Part shown: positions 24,184-33,713 of the stretch, one piece after another | Layout of the letters: the number at the start of each line of letters is the position of its first letter | Position numbering within the stretch: position 1 is the first letter of the stretch | Origin: Bacteroidales bacterium | GTDB taxonomy: Bacteria; Bacteroidota; Bacteroidia; Bacteroidales; UBA932 | DNA length: 58,348 nucleotides | Reading direction: 5' to 3' | NCBI GenBank assembly: GCA_017509685.1 | Contig: JAFWPA010000034.1 | Location: forward strand, 1-58,348 | Made by a program: the position numbers and the translations under genes | Notes under the pieces: model-generated | Told to the model about the DNA's origin: nothing | Databases searched by the model: none | Seen by the model: the letters and a program-made list of their open reading frames with translations, nothing else

Positions 24184-26301
24184 TTAGTTCAATTTGATTT
24201 CGCGCACCTTGCCGTCGTAGCACTCTGCGTTCACGCCCTTGGACGTGGGCTTAAGGATGGCGTCCGGTTTGAGCATCTTGCCGCCGTCGGCCTTGTACAG
24301 GGGCTCACCGCCCTCGAAGGGATAGATAAGCGTCTGGATGGAGGTGCGCACCACCCAGTAGCGTTTGCCGCCCAGCTCCAGGAGCTCCGGCAGGTTCTTG
24401 ACGGTTTCGGGAGCATGGATGCCCTTCCAGCCTGCCACGCGTTCTCCGTGCAGGTTGTATCTTTCCAGGGTGTTGTCCGTGTGCAGGATCATCACCGTAT
24501 AGCCGCCGGCTCCGGTGAAATCATACACGTCGGGGCCCAGCAGGACGGTCTTCTTCAGGGTAATGGGGAAGCCGTTCACCCAGCGGCCCAGCCGGTCCAT
24601 CAGGTACATCTTGCTCCCGGCGCAGAAGAGCCACTGCAGTTTCTTGTTATTGTAGAAGTCGATGGTCTGTACCCGGCCACAGATGGTCTCCTTGAAGGGA
24701 ACGCCCCAGACATCCTTGTCGTTTTCGTCGCGCAGGCAGATGGACTTGTGGGCGTTCTGGTACAGATAATTGGTTTTTCCGGTGGCAAAGTTGGTCACGG
24801 GGAACAGGCCGCCGGGCACCACTACCACGGTATCCCGCTCCAGAACCTGCACCTTGGTGCCCTTCAGGGCCCGGGTATCCACCTGGATGCGCATGAAGGG
24901 ACGTTCTCCGGAGAGATCCAGCGCAGCGGCGGCGGGTGCGAAGCCCGCACCTTTCACATAATCCTGCAGCGGTGCGGCCAGATTGTCGGCAAAGATTTCG
25001 GTGGCCGTGCCGGGAGCATCGGAGAAGGAGGCGTAGGCCACGAAGCCGTCGGGCAGGGACACGGAAGCATCGGCCAGCCGGCTCTTGAGGGGATATTCCA
25101 GGAAGGATTTGTCGGCGAAAAGACGCACGGTGGGAAGGTCCCCGAACACGCTCCAGCGACTGTTCACCGCGGCACACACGCTGTCCTGCACGGCAAAGCC
25201 GTCTCCCAGCACGGTGGCCAGGCAGCCGCTATATGCGTTGGCCGATTCACTCCCCAGCTTGAGGTCCTTGGCGCTGCGCACCAGGACAGCTTCCCGCAGC
25301 ACGCCGTTGGCGTCCTGGAAGGAGGCTTTCACCACTTCCCGGGGCTGCAGGCTGGTGAACCACTCTTCGGGGCTCAGGCTGCGGCCGCCTTTGGCCTTGA
25401 GGACCCTGTTGTACTGCACCAGGTTGGCGTTACCGTCTTCCTGGGCACGGCGGGCGGCGAAGAAGGCCGCCACATCGGATACCGGCACAGACACGGCCTT
25501 GGCGGTGAAGTACGGAAGGACTTCTGGGAATTCCGGCTGAAGGGCCGGGGTGCCGTCAAAGGCGGCGAAATAACTGCCGGAGCCCTCTCCGGGGAGGGCC
25601 TGGCCACTCAGGACCAGGTGGTTATTGGACATGGACTGCACGCTCCAGGCGCTCCAGGCCGTGAGGTTCTTCACAAAGGAAGCCTCTTTCTGCAGGCCCT
25701 TGGCGGCATACATCTGCATTAGTTTGGGGGCATGGGAATGGGCTACCAGAATCACTTCGGGGCCGGAAACTGTGTTCACCAGGTCCTGCAGATGGCGGGT
25801 ACCCAGGATGGAATGGCCGCCTTCCAGCTGGCGGGCGCCGGCGTTCAGGAAGGTTTCGCTGCGGGAGGCCAGCAGGAATCCGTTGGAGCGCATCAGCTTG
25901 AGACCGGCCTTGGCGGCCAGGGCCTCCAGCGTGGAATCGGCCAGTTCGGATTCGGCCGCCACCAGGGGAACCAGCGAGCCGCTGTTGTGCAACGAGACGG
26001 CCACCTTGCGGTGACTCAGGGCATTCAAGTATTGCATGAAGGCGGGATTGCCCGGGGCCAGGAAGCCCTGCAGGAAACCGGTGGAGTCGGCCATGAGCCC
26101 GGCCGCACGGGAGGAGCCGTCAAACACCACCACGGCGGTGGCGTCTGAAGGAACGGCGCCCAGTACGTTCCAGGAGGCCGCTACCTGCTTTTCGGCAGTG
26201 CCAGGGCCCGCTGGTTTATATAGCCGTATCACAGCCAGCGCAATACCGGCCAGAAGCAGAGCCAAGACGGTTACAGCCACTATGGTTGACCTTTTTCCCA
26301 T
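24184..26301 (-). CDS. Membrane-anchored periplasmic protein of unknown function (possible DUF3352-like)
   Basis: A 705-residue protein starting MGKRSTIVAVTVLALLLAGIALAV, an N-terminal signal anchor. The rest is soluble and periplasmic. The first 400 residues are alpha/beta and resemble the DUF3352 style of proteins by eye. The last 200 show repeated short strands ending in W or Y with GxxxxY turns, as in a beta-propeller or pseudo-propeller (for example KKLQWLFCAG, MYLMDRLGRW). No catalytic motif was recognised. It heads the operon with acyl-CoA synthetase, dCMP deaminase and CtpA, so a link to envelope quality control is possible. An in-frame TTG nine bases upstream is less likely than ATG 26301. 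Confidence 0.6.
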   Translation of the reverse strand: MGKRSTIVAVTVLALLLAGIALAVIRLYKPAGPGTAEKQVAASWNVLGAVPSDATAVVVFDGSSRAAGLMADSTGFLQGFLAPGNPAFMQYLNALSHRKVAVSLHNSGSLVPLVAAESELADSTLEALAAKAGLKLMRSNGFLLASRSETFLNAGARQLEGGHSILGTRHLQDLVNTVSGPEVILVAHSHAPKLMQMYAAKGLQKEASFVKNLTAWSAWSVQSMSNNHLVLSGQALPGEGSGSYFAAFDGTPALQPEFPEVLPYFTAKAVSVPVSDVAAFFAARRAQEDGNANLVQYNRVLKAKGGRSLSPEEWFTSLQPREVVKASFQDANGVLREAVLVRSAKDLKLGSESANAYSGCLATVLGDGFAVQDSVCAAVNSRWSVFGDLPTVRLFADKSFLEYPLKSRLADASVSLPDGFVAYASFSDAPGTATEIFADNLAAPLQDYVKGAGFAPAAAALDLSGERPFMRIQVDTRALKGTKVQVLERDTVVVVPGGLFPVTNFATGKTNYLYQNAHKSICLRDENDKDVWGVPFKETICGRVQTIDFYNNKKLQWLFCAGSKMYLMDRLGRWVNGFPITLKKTVLLGPDVYDFTGAGGYTVMILHTDNTLERYNLHGERVAGWKGIHAPETVKNLPELLELGGKRYWVVRTSIQTLIYPFEGGEPLYKADGGKMLKPDAILKPTSKGVNAECYDGKVREIKLN

Positions 26302-26307
26302 ATCATG

Positions 26308-26315
26308 CAAAGATA
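26308..26315 (-). promoter_or_regulatory. -7 box before the anchored-protein operon
   Basis: Reads TATCTTTG on the minus strand, six bases before the ATG at 26301. No -33 element was found. Leaderless transcription is predicted. Confidence 0.5.
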
Positions 26316-26339
26316 CGCATTTTTTCTCACTTTATAGCC

Positions 26340-28868
26340 TTACCGCGCCCAAAGTTCATCTATAAAGATGAAGCCCGGAGCGCCGGCACCGGGATGCCAG
26401 GCAGGAATGGTGCCGATATTCCGCGCATAAACCTTCACGTAACGGGCGGTGCAGTCCACGGGCAGTTCTGCATCCCACACCTGAACCTGATAGTCCTGTT
26501 CATCCACGGTGGTATCCAGCCGGCCCGCCGGGGTAAAGTGTTCGCCGTCGGAAGACACGGAGAACTCCACCCACCGCGGCATCCATATCCAGGAACGGGC
26601 GTCCTGGAGAAAACCGGCTCCCAGCACGCACAGAGGCCGTTCCTGGAGCAGGTCCAGCACCGCCTCGAAGTCCGTGTCCTGGTAACCCTGCCAGCCGCCC
26701 GTGCGCCAGTTGAGACCGCCGCGGGTGCTGTCAATGAGACCTTCGTCCCCGCCTGCCGTGTACTGCCTGCTGTAACGGGAATGGATGGAAACGGCGCGGT
26801 CTTTCTGCACCTGCCGCACCCGGGAGCGGGTGACGAAACTCTTCTTGCCGTCCTTCACGGCCCAGGCGGTGAGTTCACACGGCTCCTTCACGGTGAAGGG
26901 GCCCTTGTACAGTTTGTGCGAACCGCCGCCCACGGTGTAAAACAGCAGTCCATCCCCTTCCAGGTCCACTTTCAGGGAGTCCGTGAAAATGTCGTTCTCC
27001 ATCACGAACGCCGGATTGGTAATGATGGCCGGCACGGCGGGCTCCTTTTCCGTCATCCCCGGACAAACGGGGTATTTGCCAATGGAAGAGAGCACGTACC
27101 AGGCGCTCATCTGGCCGCAGTCGTCATTGCCGCACAGGCCGTCGGGGGCGCTGGAATACAGCGTTTCCAGAATCTGCTCTACCCGCGCCTGCCGCTTTTC
27201 CGGCTTACCGATGGCATCGTACAGATAGGCCACATGGTGACTGGGTTCGTTGCCGTGGGCATACTGGCCGATGAGGCCGGTGATATCGGCCTGCGTGCGT
27301 CCCGTGGTCTGCTCCGGCGCTTCAAAGAGGGCGTCCAGCCGGGCCTCGAAGGCTTCCGGCCCGCCCAGAGCTTCGATGAGCCCGGGAATGTCATGCGGCA
27401 CGAAGAAACTGTACTGCCAGGAGTTGGCCTCAGTATAGTGGTTGTTCACTTCGCGGGGGTCGAAGGGCGTAACCCAACGGCCGTTGAGCCGTGCGCGCAT
27501 GAACTTGGTCTCGGGATCCAGCACATTCTTCCAGTACTGGGCGCTTTGCATAAACTCCTGATATTCCTGTATATGCCCCAGCCGGAGGGCCACCTGCGCC
27601 ACGCACCAGTCGTCGTAGGCGTATTCCAGCGTCTTGGACACGCTCTCGTGCTCGTCGTCGGCCAGCACCAGACCGTTTTTCCGGAAGCTGTCCAGGCCGA
27701 ACTCGGGATTGTGGGCCGATGCCACCAGCGCCTGGAAGGCATGCTCATAGTCGAAGCCCGTGATGCCGCGGGCCATGGCATCGGCGATCACCGGCGCGCT
27801 GTTGTAGCCTATCATGCAGTTGGTTTCCCAGCCGGAGAGCTCCCACACGGGCAGTTTGCCGGCCTCGTCAAAGATGGAAAGCATGGACTGGATGAAGTCC
27901 ACGGTGCGTTCCGGCTCTATCTCCGTGAGCAGCGGATGCAGGCCGCGGAAGGTGTCCCAGAGGGAGAAAACGGTGTAGCGTTCCCAGCCATCGGCCTTAT
28001 GCACTTCCCCGTCCATGCCGCGATACTCCCCGTTTACGTCTGAATACAGGCTGGGGTGGATGCCGGTATGGTATAGAGCGGTGTAAAAGCGGGTTTTGTG
28101 CTCCTTATCTTTATAGGGGCAGGGCACTTTGGCCAAATAGTGTTCCCAAGCCTTTTCGGTGGCCTTTTTCTGGGCTTTCAGGCTGGAAGGATACTCGCTG
28201 TAGAGATTGGCTTTGGCGTTTTCCACGGAGACCGAGGAGATGCCTATCCGCACTTCCACGTGGTGGCCCGGGAAGCAGATATCGGCCACTTCCCCCTGGA
28301 TATCGGCCCAGACGGGGGAATCGCTGAACTCCATATAGAAGTACACCCGCTGATGCCGCGCCCAGCTGTTGGAAACGCGGTATCCGTAGCAGGCATTCCC
28401 ATCAACCTGGATGTCGTAGTCCTCCAGCGGGTCCCGGTGCTTGAGGTCTACGGTGATGGTTGCCTTCTCCTTAAACCGGTACTGATGCAAGGCGCTGCGG
28501 CGGCCGGCACTTAGTCTGGCCTGCACCTGCGTGTCTTCCAAATACACCTCATAGTAGCCCGGAGAGGCCTTTTCCCGGCTGTGGGAAAAGCGCGAGGGTT
28601 TGCCACCGGGGGTGATGAGGATGTCACACCAGTCGTCGCAGCCCGTACCGCTCAGGTGCGTGTGCGAGAATCCGTAAATGATACTGTCGCTGTAATGATA
28701 CCCGCTGCAGCCGTCCCAGTCCCCCGGGTTGGGCCGCGTGTCCGGGCTCAGCTGAATCATGCCAAAGGGGTAAACCGCCCCGGGAAAAGTGTGTCCGTGC
28801 GCATCCGTACCCACAAAGGGATTCACGTACGGCAGCAGGGATACCAAAAGGACAATCAGTGTATTCAT
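26340..28868 (-). CDS. GH92 alpha-1,2-mannosidase
   Basis: An 842-residue exo-mannosidase. The start MNTLIVLLVSLLPYVNPF at 28868 gives a signal sequence and directly precedes the family-typical GTDAHGHTFPGA motif (residues 20-31). A longer open frame upstream crosses the GH3 gene on the other strand and is spurious. Further GH92 landmarks are NGRWVTPFDP, YTEANSWQYSFFVPHD and GNDDCGQMSAWYVLS, which include the catalytic acid and base region. GH92 enzymes are calcium-dependent and invert alpha-mannosidic linkages of N-glycans. About 180 C-terminal residues form a discoidin-like glycan-binding domain. It diverges from the GH3 gene with only 36 bp between start codons, both with -7 boxes 4 nt from the ATG. 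Confidence 0.93.
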   Translation of the reverse strand: MNTLIVLLVSLLPYVNPFVGTDAHGHTFPGAVYPFGMIQLSPDTRPNPGDWDGCSGYHYSDSIIYGFSHTHLSGTGCDDWCDILITPGGKPSRFSHSREKASPGYYEVYLEDTQVQARLSAGRRSALHQYRFKEKATITVDLKHRDPLEDYDIQVDGNACYGYRVSNSWARHQRVYFYMEFSDSPVWADIQGEVADICFPGHHVEVRIGISSVSVENAKANLYSEYPSSLKAQKKATEKAWEHYLAKVPCPYKDKEHKTRFYTALYHTGIHPSLYSDVNGEYRGMDGEVHKADGWERYTVFSLWDTFRGLHPLLTEIEPERTVDFIQSMLSIFDEAGKLPVWELSGWETNCMIGYNSAPVIADAMARGITGFDYEHAFQALVASAHNPEFGLDSFRKNGLVLADDEHESVSKTLEYAYDDWCVAQVALRLGHIQEYQEFMQSAQYWKNVLDPETKFMRARLNGRWVTPFDPREVNNHYTEANSWQYSFFVPHDIPGLIEALGGPEAFEARLDALFEAPEQTTGRTQADITGLIGQYAHGNEPSHHVAYLYDAIGKPEKRQARVEQILETLYSSAPDGLCGNDDCGQMSAWYVLSSIGKYPVCPGMTEKEPAVPAIITNPAFVMENDIFTDSLKVDLEGDGLLFYTVGGGSHKLYKGPFTVKEPCELTAWAVKDGKKSFVTRSRVRQVQKDRAVSIHSRYSRQYTAGGDEGLIDSTRGGLNWRTGGWQGYQDTDFEAVLDLLQERPLCVLGAGFLQDARSWIWMPRWVEFSVSSDGEHFTPAGRLDTTVDEQDYQVQVWDAELPVDCTARYVKVYARNIGTIPAWHPGAGAPGFIFIDELWAR

Positions 28869-28872
28869 ACTC

Positions 28873-28880
28873 CAAATATA
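28873..28880 (-). promoter_or_regulatory. -7 box of GH92 gene
   Basis: TATATTTG on the minus strand, four bases before the ATG. It is 12 bp from the + strand box at 28893-28900, so the two divergent promoters overlap. Confidence 0.55.
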
Positions 28881-28892
28881 CGATTTTTTCAC

Positions 28893-28900
28893 TAACTTTG
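28893..28900 (+). promoter_or_regulatory. -7 box of GH3 gene
   Basis: TAACTTTG, four bases (AGGT) before the ATG at 28905. No -33 TTTG was found. Confidence 0.55.
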
Positions 28901-28904
28901 AGGT

Positions 28905-31001
28905 ATGAAAACACAACTGATCACCCTTGCCGTGGTTCTGACGGCGGCCGTGTGCGGCTGCGCGGAACCCACTCCCCGCCAGAAGGCGGAAAAAGAAGCC
29001 CAGATCAAAGCCCAAGCCCTGCTGGAACAGCTTACGCCGGACGAAAAGGCATCCCTGCTGCTGTATACTTCCCCAGCCATCGAGCGGCTGGGCATCCGGT
29101 CCTACAACTGGTGGAACGAAGCCCTGCACGGCGTGGGCCGCAACGGCAGCGCCACCGTGTTCCCCATGCCTGTGGGAATGGCGGCTTCCTTTGACGAACC
29201 CCTGCTGGAAGAGGTGTTCACGGCGGTGAGCGACGAAGCCCGCATCAAGCATCATCTGGCTCCTGAAAGCGGCTGGTACCAAGGGCTTACGTTCTGGACG
29301 CCCAATATCAACATCTTCCGGGATCCGCGCTGGGGCCGCGGCATGGAAACCTATGGCGAAGATCCGTACCTCACGGGCGTGATGGGCATGGCGGTGGTGC
29401 GCGGCCTGCAGGGAGACCCCGATTCGGCCGTGGAGAAACTCCACGCCTGCGCCAAGCACTTTGCCGTGCACTCCGGAACAGAGCGCAACCGGCACCGCTT
29501 CGACGCACAGGTGAGCGAAAGGGACCTGCGGGAAACATACCTACCCGCCTTCAAGGACCTGGTCACCAAGGCCGGCGTGAAGGAAGTGATGACGGCCTAC
29601 AACCGCTTCCGGGGCGTTCCCTGCGCTATGAACGACTATCTGGTGAACGATATCCTGCGGGGCGAATGGGGTTATAAGGGACTGGTGGTATCGGACTGCT
29701 GGGCCTTGTCCGACGCCTACGTTCCCGGGCGGCACGACTATTCGGCCGATGCGGCCATCGCGGCTTCCCAGGCCTTGAAAAACGGCGTGGACGTGGAGTG
29801 CGGCGAAACGTATGCCTACCTGCCGGAAGCCTACTCCCGCGGCCTGATTGACGACAAAGACCTGGACAAGAGCCTGCTTCCCGTCCTGAAGGAACGCTAC
29901 CTGCTGGGCGAAATGGACGGCGCGTCCCCCTGGGACAACCTGGATCCCGCCCTGGTGGAAGGCCCCGAGCACAGGGTCCTGTCCCGCAAGATGGCCACAG
30001 AGTCCCTGGTCCTGCTGCAGAATGGCGGCGTCCTGCCCCTGAATGCAGACTTGCGCCTGGCGGTGGTTGGCCCCAACGCCGACGATGAAGAAATGATGTG
30101 GGGCAACTACAACGGCGTGCCCAACGAAACTATCACACTGTTGGAGGCCCTCCGGGAGCGCATCCCCGGCATCCCTTACATCAAAGGCTGCGGCTGGGTG
30201 GACAGCCCGGAGAAAGACGTGCTGAAGAAGCTGGCCGATGTAGACGTGGTCATCTTCGCAGGCGGCATCTCGCCGCGCCTGGAAGGTGAGGAAATGCCCG
30301 TGGAGGTGCCTGGATTCGATCTGGGAGACCGCACCAGCCTGGAACTGCCCGCCGTACAGCGGGAACTGCTGCAGCAGCTGCACAACGCCGGCAAGCAGGT
30401 GGTGCTGGTGAATTTCTCAGGCAGCGCCATGGGCCTGGTGCCCGAAACCAGGAGTTGCAACGCCATCCTCCAGGCCTGGTATCCCGGCCAGGAAGGCGGT
30501 CCCGCCATTGCCGACGTCCTGTTTGGCGACGCAGCCCCATGCGGCAAACTTCCCGTCACTTTCTACAAGAGCGTCGAGGACCTGCCGGAGGTGGAGGATT
30601 ATAATATGGAAGGTCACACTTACCGCTATTTCCGCGGAGAACCGCTGTTCCCCTTCGGTTTCGGTCTCAGCTATACCCGCTTCGAATACGGAGAGGCCCG
30701 GGTGCACAAGGGCGAGCTCATCATTCCCGTAACCAACGCCGGTTGCGTGGACGCCACGGAAGTGGTACAGCTGTACGTGCAGCGGCCTTCGGATACGGCC
30801 GGCCCCAACAAGACCCTGCGCGGTTTCCGGCGCGTGACTATCCCGGCCGGCGAGACCGTGGAAGTAACATTCCCCCTGAACGCCGACACCTTTATCTGGT
30901 GGAACGAGGAGGAGGAGGATATGCTTCCTTTACGGGGGGCTTACAAACTGCTGTACGGCGGCGACAGCCAGCACGTGAAAGCGCTGGACTTCAAGTACTA
31001 G
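28905..31001 (+). CDS. GH3 beta-glycosidase (beta-glucosidase/xylosidase type), lipoprotein
   Basis: A 698-residue glycoside hydrolase with a lipoprotein signal (AAVCGC, lipidated Cys). The N-terminal TIM barrel carries the nucleophile D264 in VVSDCWALSD, and the usual FRDPRWGRGMETYGEDPYL region is intact. The second alpha/beta sandwich holds NFSGSAMG and GEEMPVEVPG and supplies the acid/base. A fibronectin-III-like C-terminal domain follows (about 600-698). Family members with ALHGVGRNG and NWWNEALHG near the start are mainly beta-xylosidases or beta-glucosidases; the substrate cannot be chosen by eye. At 698 residues it lacks the PA14 insert seen in many family members. The stop lies two bases from the convergent CoA-transferase stop. 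Confidence 0.92.
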   Translation: MKTQLITLAVVLTAAVCGCAEPTPRQKAEKEAQIKAQALLEQLTPDEKASLLLYTSPAIERLGIRSYNWWNEALHGVGRNGSATVFPMPVGMAASFDEPLLEEVFTAVSDEARIKHHLAPESGWYQGLTFWTPNINIFRDPRWGRGMETYGEDPYLTGVMGMAVVRGLQGDPDSAVEKLHACAKHFAVHSGTERNRHRFDAQVSERDLRETYLPAFKDLVTKAGVKEVMTAYNRFRGVPCAMNDYLVNDILRGEWGYKGLVVSDCWALSDAYVPGRHDYSADAAIAASQALKNGVDVECGETYAYLPEAYSRGLIDDKDLDKSLLPVLKERYLLGEMDGASPWDNLDPALVEGPEHRVLSRKMATESLVLLQNGGVLPLNADLRLAVVGPNADDEEMMWGNYNGVPNETITLLEALRERIPGIPYIKGCGWVDSPEKDVLKKLADVDVVIFAGGISPRLEGEEMPVEVPGFDLGDRTSLELPAVQRELLQQLHNAGKQVVLVNFSGSAMGLVPETRSCNAILQAWYPGQEGGPAIADVLFGDAAPCGKLPVTFYKSVEDLPEVEDYNMEGHTYRYFRGEPLFPFGFGLSYTRFEYGEARVHKGELIIPVTNAGCVDATEVVQLYVQRPSDTAGPNKTLRGFRRVTIPAGETVEVTFPLNADTFIWWNEEEEDMLPLRGAYKLLYGGDSQHVKALDFKY

Positions 31002-31003
31002 AC

Positions 31004-32293
31004 TTACATCATTTTCCAATGCGGACCGAATCGCTCAAAAGCGGCCCGGTCCAATTTTTCGCGGTCGTCGGGATGGGCGATACCTATGAGCAGCCGGGCA
31101 CGTTCCTGCAGGGACTTGCCATAGAGATTGGCGGCGCCGTATTCGGTCACCACCCACTGGACATCGGCCCGGGGGGTTACTACGCCGGCACCGGGCTGGA
31201 GCACGGGGACAATCTTGGGGAGGCCCTTGGCGGTGCGGGAAGCCATTGCGATGATGGCCTTGCCGCCTTCGGAGAGCTTGGCGCCCCGCACGAAGTCCAG
31301 CTGGCCGCCGGTGCCGGAAAACATCCGCTCCCCTATGGAATCGGCGCACACCTGGCCCGTGAGGTCTATCTCCACGGCCGAATTGATGGACACCACTTTG
31401 GGATTCCGGCCGATGACGTAAGGGTCGTTCACGTACTTGATATCCCGCATCAGCACGGAGGGGTTGTGGTCGATGAAATCGTACACCTTCTGAGAACCCA
31501 GGAGGAACGACGCCACCACTTTCCCCCGGTCCAGTTCCTTGTTGGCGCCGTTGATGATGCCTTTCTCAATGAGGTCCAGGGCACCGTCGGCAAACATTTC
31601 CGTGTGCAAGCCCAGATCCTTGTGGCCGGTGAGGGAAGCGCACACGGCGTTGGGCAGGGAGCCGATTCCCATCTGCAGGCAGGCGCCGTCGGGCACCAAC
31701 TGCGCGCAGTTTTGGCCGATGATACGGTCGGTTTCAGACGGGGCCGCATACGCCTTGGTGAACAGCGGCGTGTCGTCGGAGACCAGGTAGTCGAAGCGGT
31801 CCAGCGGCACCAGGTCCCCGTAGGCGAACGGGACGTGGGGATTCACCACGCCTATCTTGAGTTTGGCTACGTCCAGGGCTGCGATGGAGCAGTCCACGGA
31901 GGTGCCCAGGGAGACCATCCCGTTTTCGTCGGGCGGGGAAACCTGCACCAGCGCCACGTCGCAGGGTAGGGCGCCGGAGCGGTACATCGCCTGGGTCTCA
32001 AAGAGGTGGGCGGGGAGGTAATCGGCATACCCGGCATTCACGTTGGCGCGCACGTTGGGTCCCACGAAGAACCCCTGCTCGAAGAAGACGCCTGCGTACT
32101 CCGGAGCGCTGTAGGGGGCCGGACCTTCCGTGTGGAAATGGTGGAAGTGAAGGTCCCGCACCTCACCGGCATCGGCCCGTTTCTGCAGGGCGCGGATGAG
32201 GATATGGGGGACGCTGGCCACACTGCCCAGATGGATGTGCGAGCCGCTTTTGATCCGGGAGACCGCCAGGTCCGGGGAGACGAAATTTACCAT
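31004..32293 (-). CDS. Acetyl-CoA hydrolase/CoA-transferase family protein
   Basis: A 429-residue class I CoA-transferase of the acetyl-CoA hydrolase/4-hydroxybutyrate CoA-transferase type. The conserved Glu that forms the thioester is in NSAVEIDLTGQ. The terminal ANLYGKSLQERARLLIGIAHP segment is diagnostic. It exchanges CoA between acids such as acetate, propionate or succinate. The start ATG overlaps the stop of the porin-like gene by seven bases, so translation is coupled. The substrate is not determined. Confidence 0.88.
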   Translation of the reverse strand: MVNFVSPDLAVSRIKSGSHIHLGSVASVPHILIRALQKRADAGEVRDLHFHHFHTEGPAPYSAPEYAGVFFEQGFFVGPNVRANVNAGYADYLPAHLFETQAMYRSGALPCDVALVQVSPPDENGMVSLGTSVDCSIAALDVAKLKIGVVNPHVPFAYGDLVPLDRFDYLVSDDTPLFTKAYAAPSETDRIIGQNCAQLVPDGACLQMGIGSLPNAVCASLTGHKDLGLHTEMFADGALDLIEKGIINGANKELDRGKVVASFLLGSQKVYDFIDHNPSVLMRDIKYVNDPYVIGRNPKVVSINSAVEIDLTGQVCADSIGERMFSGTGGQLDFVRGAKLSEGGKAIIAMASRTAKGLPKIVPVLQPGAGVVTPRADVQWVVTEYGAANLYGKSLQERARLLIGIAHPDDREKLDRAAFERFGPHWKMM

Positions 32294-33624
32294 CTAACCG
32301 AGAATAGTCTAGGATTCACCACCAGGGAGAACCAGCCCCAGCGGGCCTGGCTGCTGCCACCCTCCTGTTTCAGGCGGGCCATGGTTTCCGTACCGAACAT
32401 ATGGGTATAGCCCAGCACCAGGGAAACGTCCTTGGTGAACTGATAGCTCAGTTCCACTTCGATGCTGTGACCCAGCGTCATGGACAGGTCCTGGAGGTGG
32501 GTGGCCACCGCCAGATAATGGTAGGTGAGCTTACCGTTCAGCTTCCCCACGGGATTGCCGGAAACGCCCACGAAGGCATTCTGGAGACCGGGCGTGAAGC
32601 CGTTAATGTAGGCGCTCTCATAGAAATAGTCCAGGATACCGTAGAACTGGGTACGGGAGCCGTACAGCGGGGAGAAACCTTTATCTACGTCGTGTCTGAT
32701 CATGCCTAACTGGCCGCCGTAGGGCACCGGGACGAAGTCGTCGCCGCTCAGGTGGTCGTAGCCCAGTTCCAGGCCCCATTTATCGCTGGGCTTGTAACCG
32801 GCCTTCACGCTGGCCATCCAGGCCATCACGCGGCGCGCACGCATTTCGTCGTTGACGTGTTTGCCGGACTGGCGGTAATAGGAAGCCTCCAGGGAGAACT
32901 GCTTGGGATGGAAATTCAGGTAACCACCCCAGAACTGCATATACTCAACGCGGGGCAGATTGTCCGGCTTGTCCGGATCGCCGGCCTGCAGGCCCATATT
33001 CATAAACAGCAGGGAGGCGCCAAGGGGGAACGTGGGCAGGTCATAGTGATACCACACTGTTTGCATGGACTTGTACAACTGCGATCCGCCCGTATAATAG
33101 GTACCGTAATAGACGTTGTTTCCGTTCTGGTTGAAGGAGAAGATGCCGTGTACCTTATGGCCGTGCCCTTCGTATCCCACGCGCAAGGCGTCGTGCGAGA
33201 GGGCGGCGGCGGCAAAGTCGTTGGGGCCGATGATACGTCCGTCGTCGTAGGACAGCGCAATGCGGCCCACCTGGGCGAACAGTCCGCCGCGGCTCTTGAA
33301 CTTGACCCAGCCCTCGTACAGGTTGAGGGCCTGACTGCCGCTCATTCCCCAGACCGCCAGGTTCTGTACCACGGCCTTGGACTCCAGCCATGTGTTGTCA
33401 AAGGTGAGAACAAGGCGGGTACGGCCCAGAAGAAAGGCCGACCGCTGCTCGGTAGACTGGGCTGCGCGGGGCAGACCGCCGCCGCAGATTTCCCCGTGGG
33501 CCAGGAAGTTCAGGTCCAGGTTCACCTGCCGCTTCTTAAGAGTATCCGTCTGTCCGAAGACAGGGGCCGCCAGCAGAAGGGCTGCGGCCAAACAGGCCAT
33601 TATATGGAAATGTAGCTTCATCAT
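32287..33624 (-). CDS. Outer-membrane porin-like protein (alginate-export-like)
   Basis: A 445-residue protein with a signal peptide (MKLHFHIMACLAAALLLAAPVFGQ). The body is rich in alternating-hydrophobicity strands ending in aromatic residues (LLGRTRLVLTFDNTWL, LFAQVGRIALSYDDGRIIG), with a C-terminal FSVRW strand. This is as expected of a beta-barrel of the alginate-export/porin class. Transported substrate unknown. Two adjacent ATGs (33624, 33621) could start it. A -7 box lies five bases upstream. It is followed by, and overlaps by seven bases, a CoA-transferase gene, an uncommon pairing. Confidence 0.7.
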   Translation of the reverse strand: MMKLHFHIMACLAAALLLAAPVFGQTDTLKKRQVNLDLNFLAHGEICGGGLPRAAQSTEQRSAFLLGRTRLVLTFDNTWLESKAVVQNLAVWGMSGSQALNLYEGWVKFKSRGGLFAQVGRIALSYDDGRIIGPNDFAAAALSHDALRVGYEGHGHKVHGIFSFNQNGNNVYYGTYYTGGSQLYKSMQTVWYHYDLPTFPLGASLLFMNMGLQAGDPDKPDNLPRVEYMQFWGGYLNFHPKQFSLEASYYRQSGKHVNDEMRARRVMAWMASVKAGYKPSDKWGLELGYDHLSGDDFVPVPYGGQLGMIRHDVDKGFSPLYGSRTQFYGILDYFYESAYINGFTPGLQNAFVGVSGNPVGKLNGKLTYHYLAVATHLQDLSMTLGHSIEVELSYQFTKDVSLVLGYTHMFGTETMARLKQEGGSSQARWGWFSLVVNPRLFSVRW

Positions 33625-33629
33625 ATATA

Positions 33630-33637
33630 CAAAATTA
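33630..33637 (-). promoter_or_regulatory. -7 box of the porin-like gene
   Basis: TAATTTTG on the minus strand, five bases from the first ATG. Leaderless transcription is predicted. Confidence 0.5.
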
Positions 33638-33700
33638 GCATTTTTCTCGCATTAGGCAAAAAAATTAATCAATACTAACCGGATTAAAAAGAAATATCAC

Positions 33701-33708
33701 TATATTTG
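33701..33708 (+). promoter_or_regulatory. -7 box of the five-gene signalling operon
   Basis: TATATTTG, five bases before the ATG at 33714. No -33 element was found. Confidence 0.5.
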
Positions 33709-33713
33709 ACATT

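Noticed and set aside
28869-29495. N-terminal extension of the GH92 frame across the GH3 gene
   Set aside because: It has no family similarity and lies over a real gene; the signal sequence begins at 28868.
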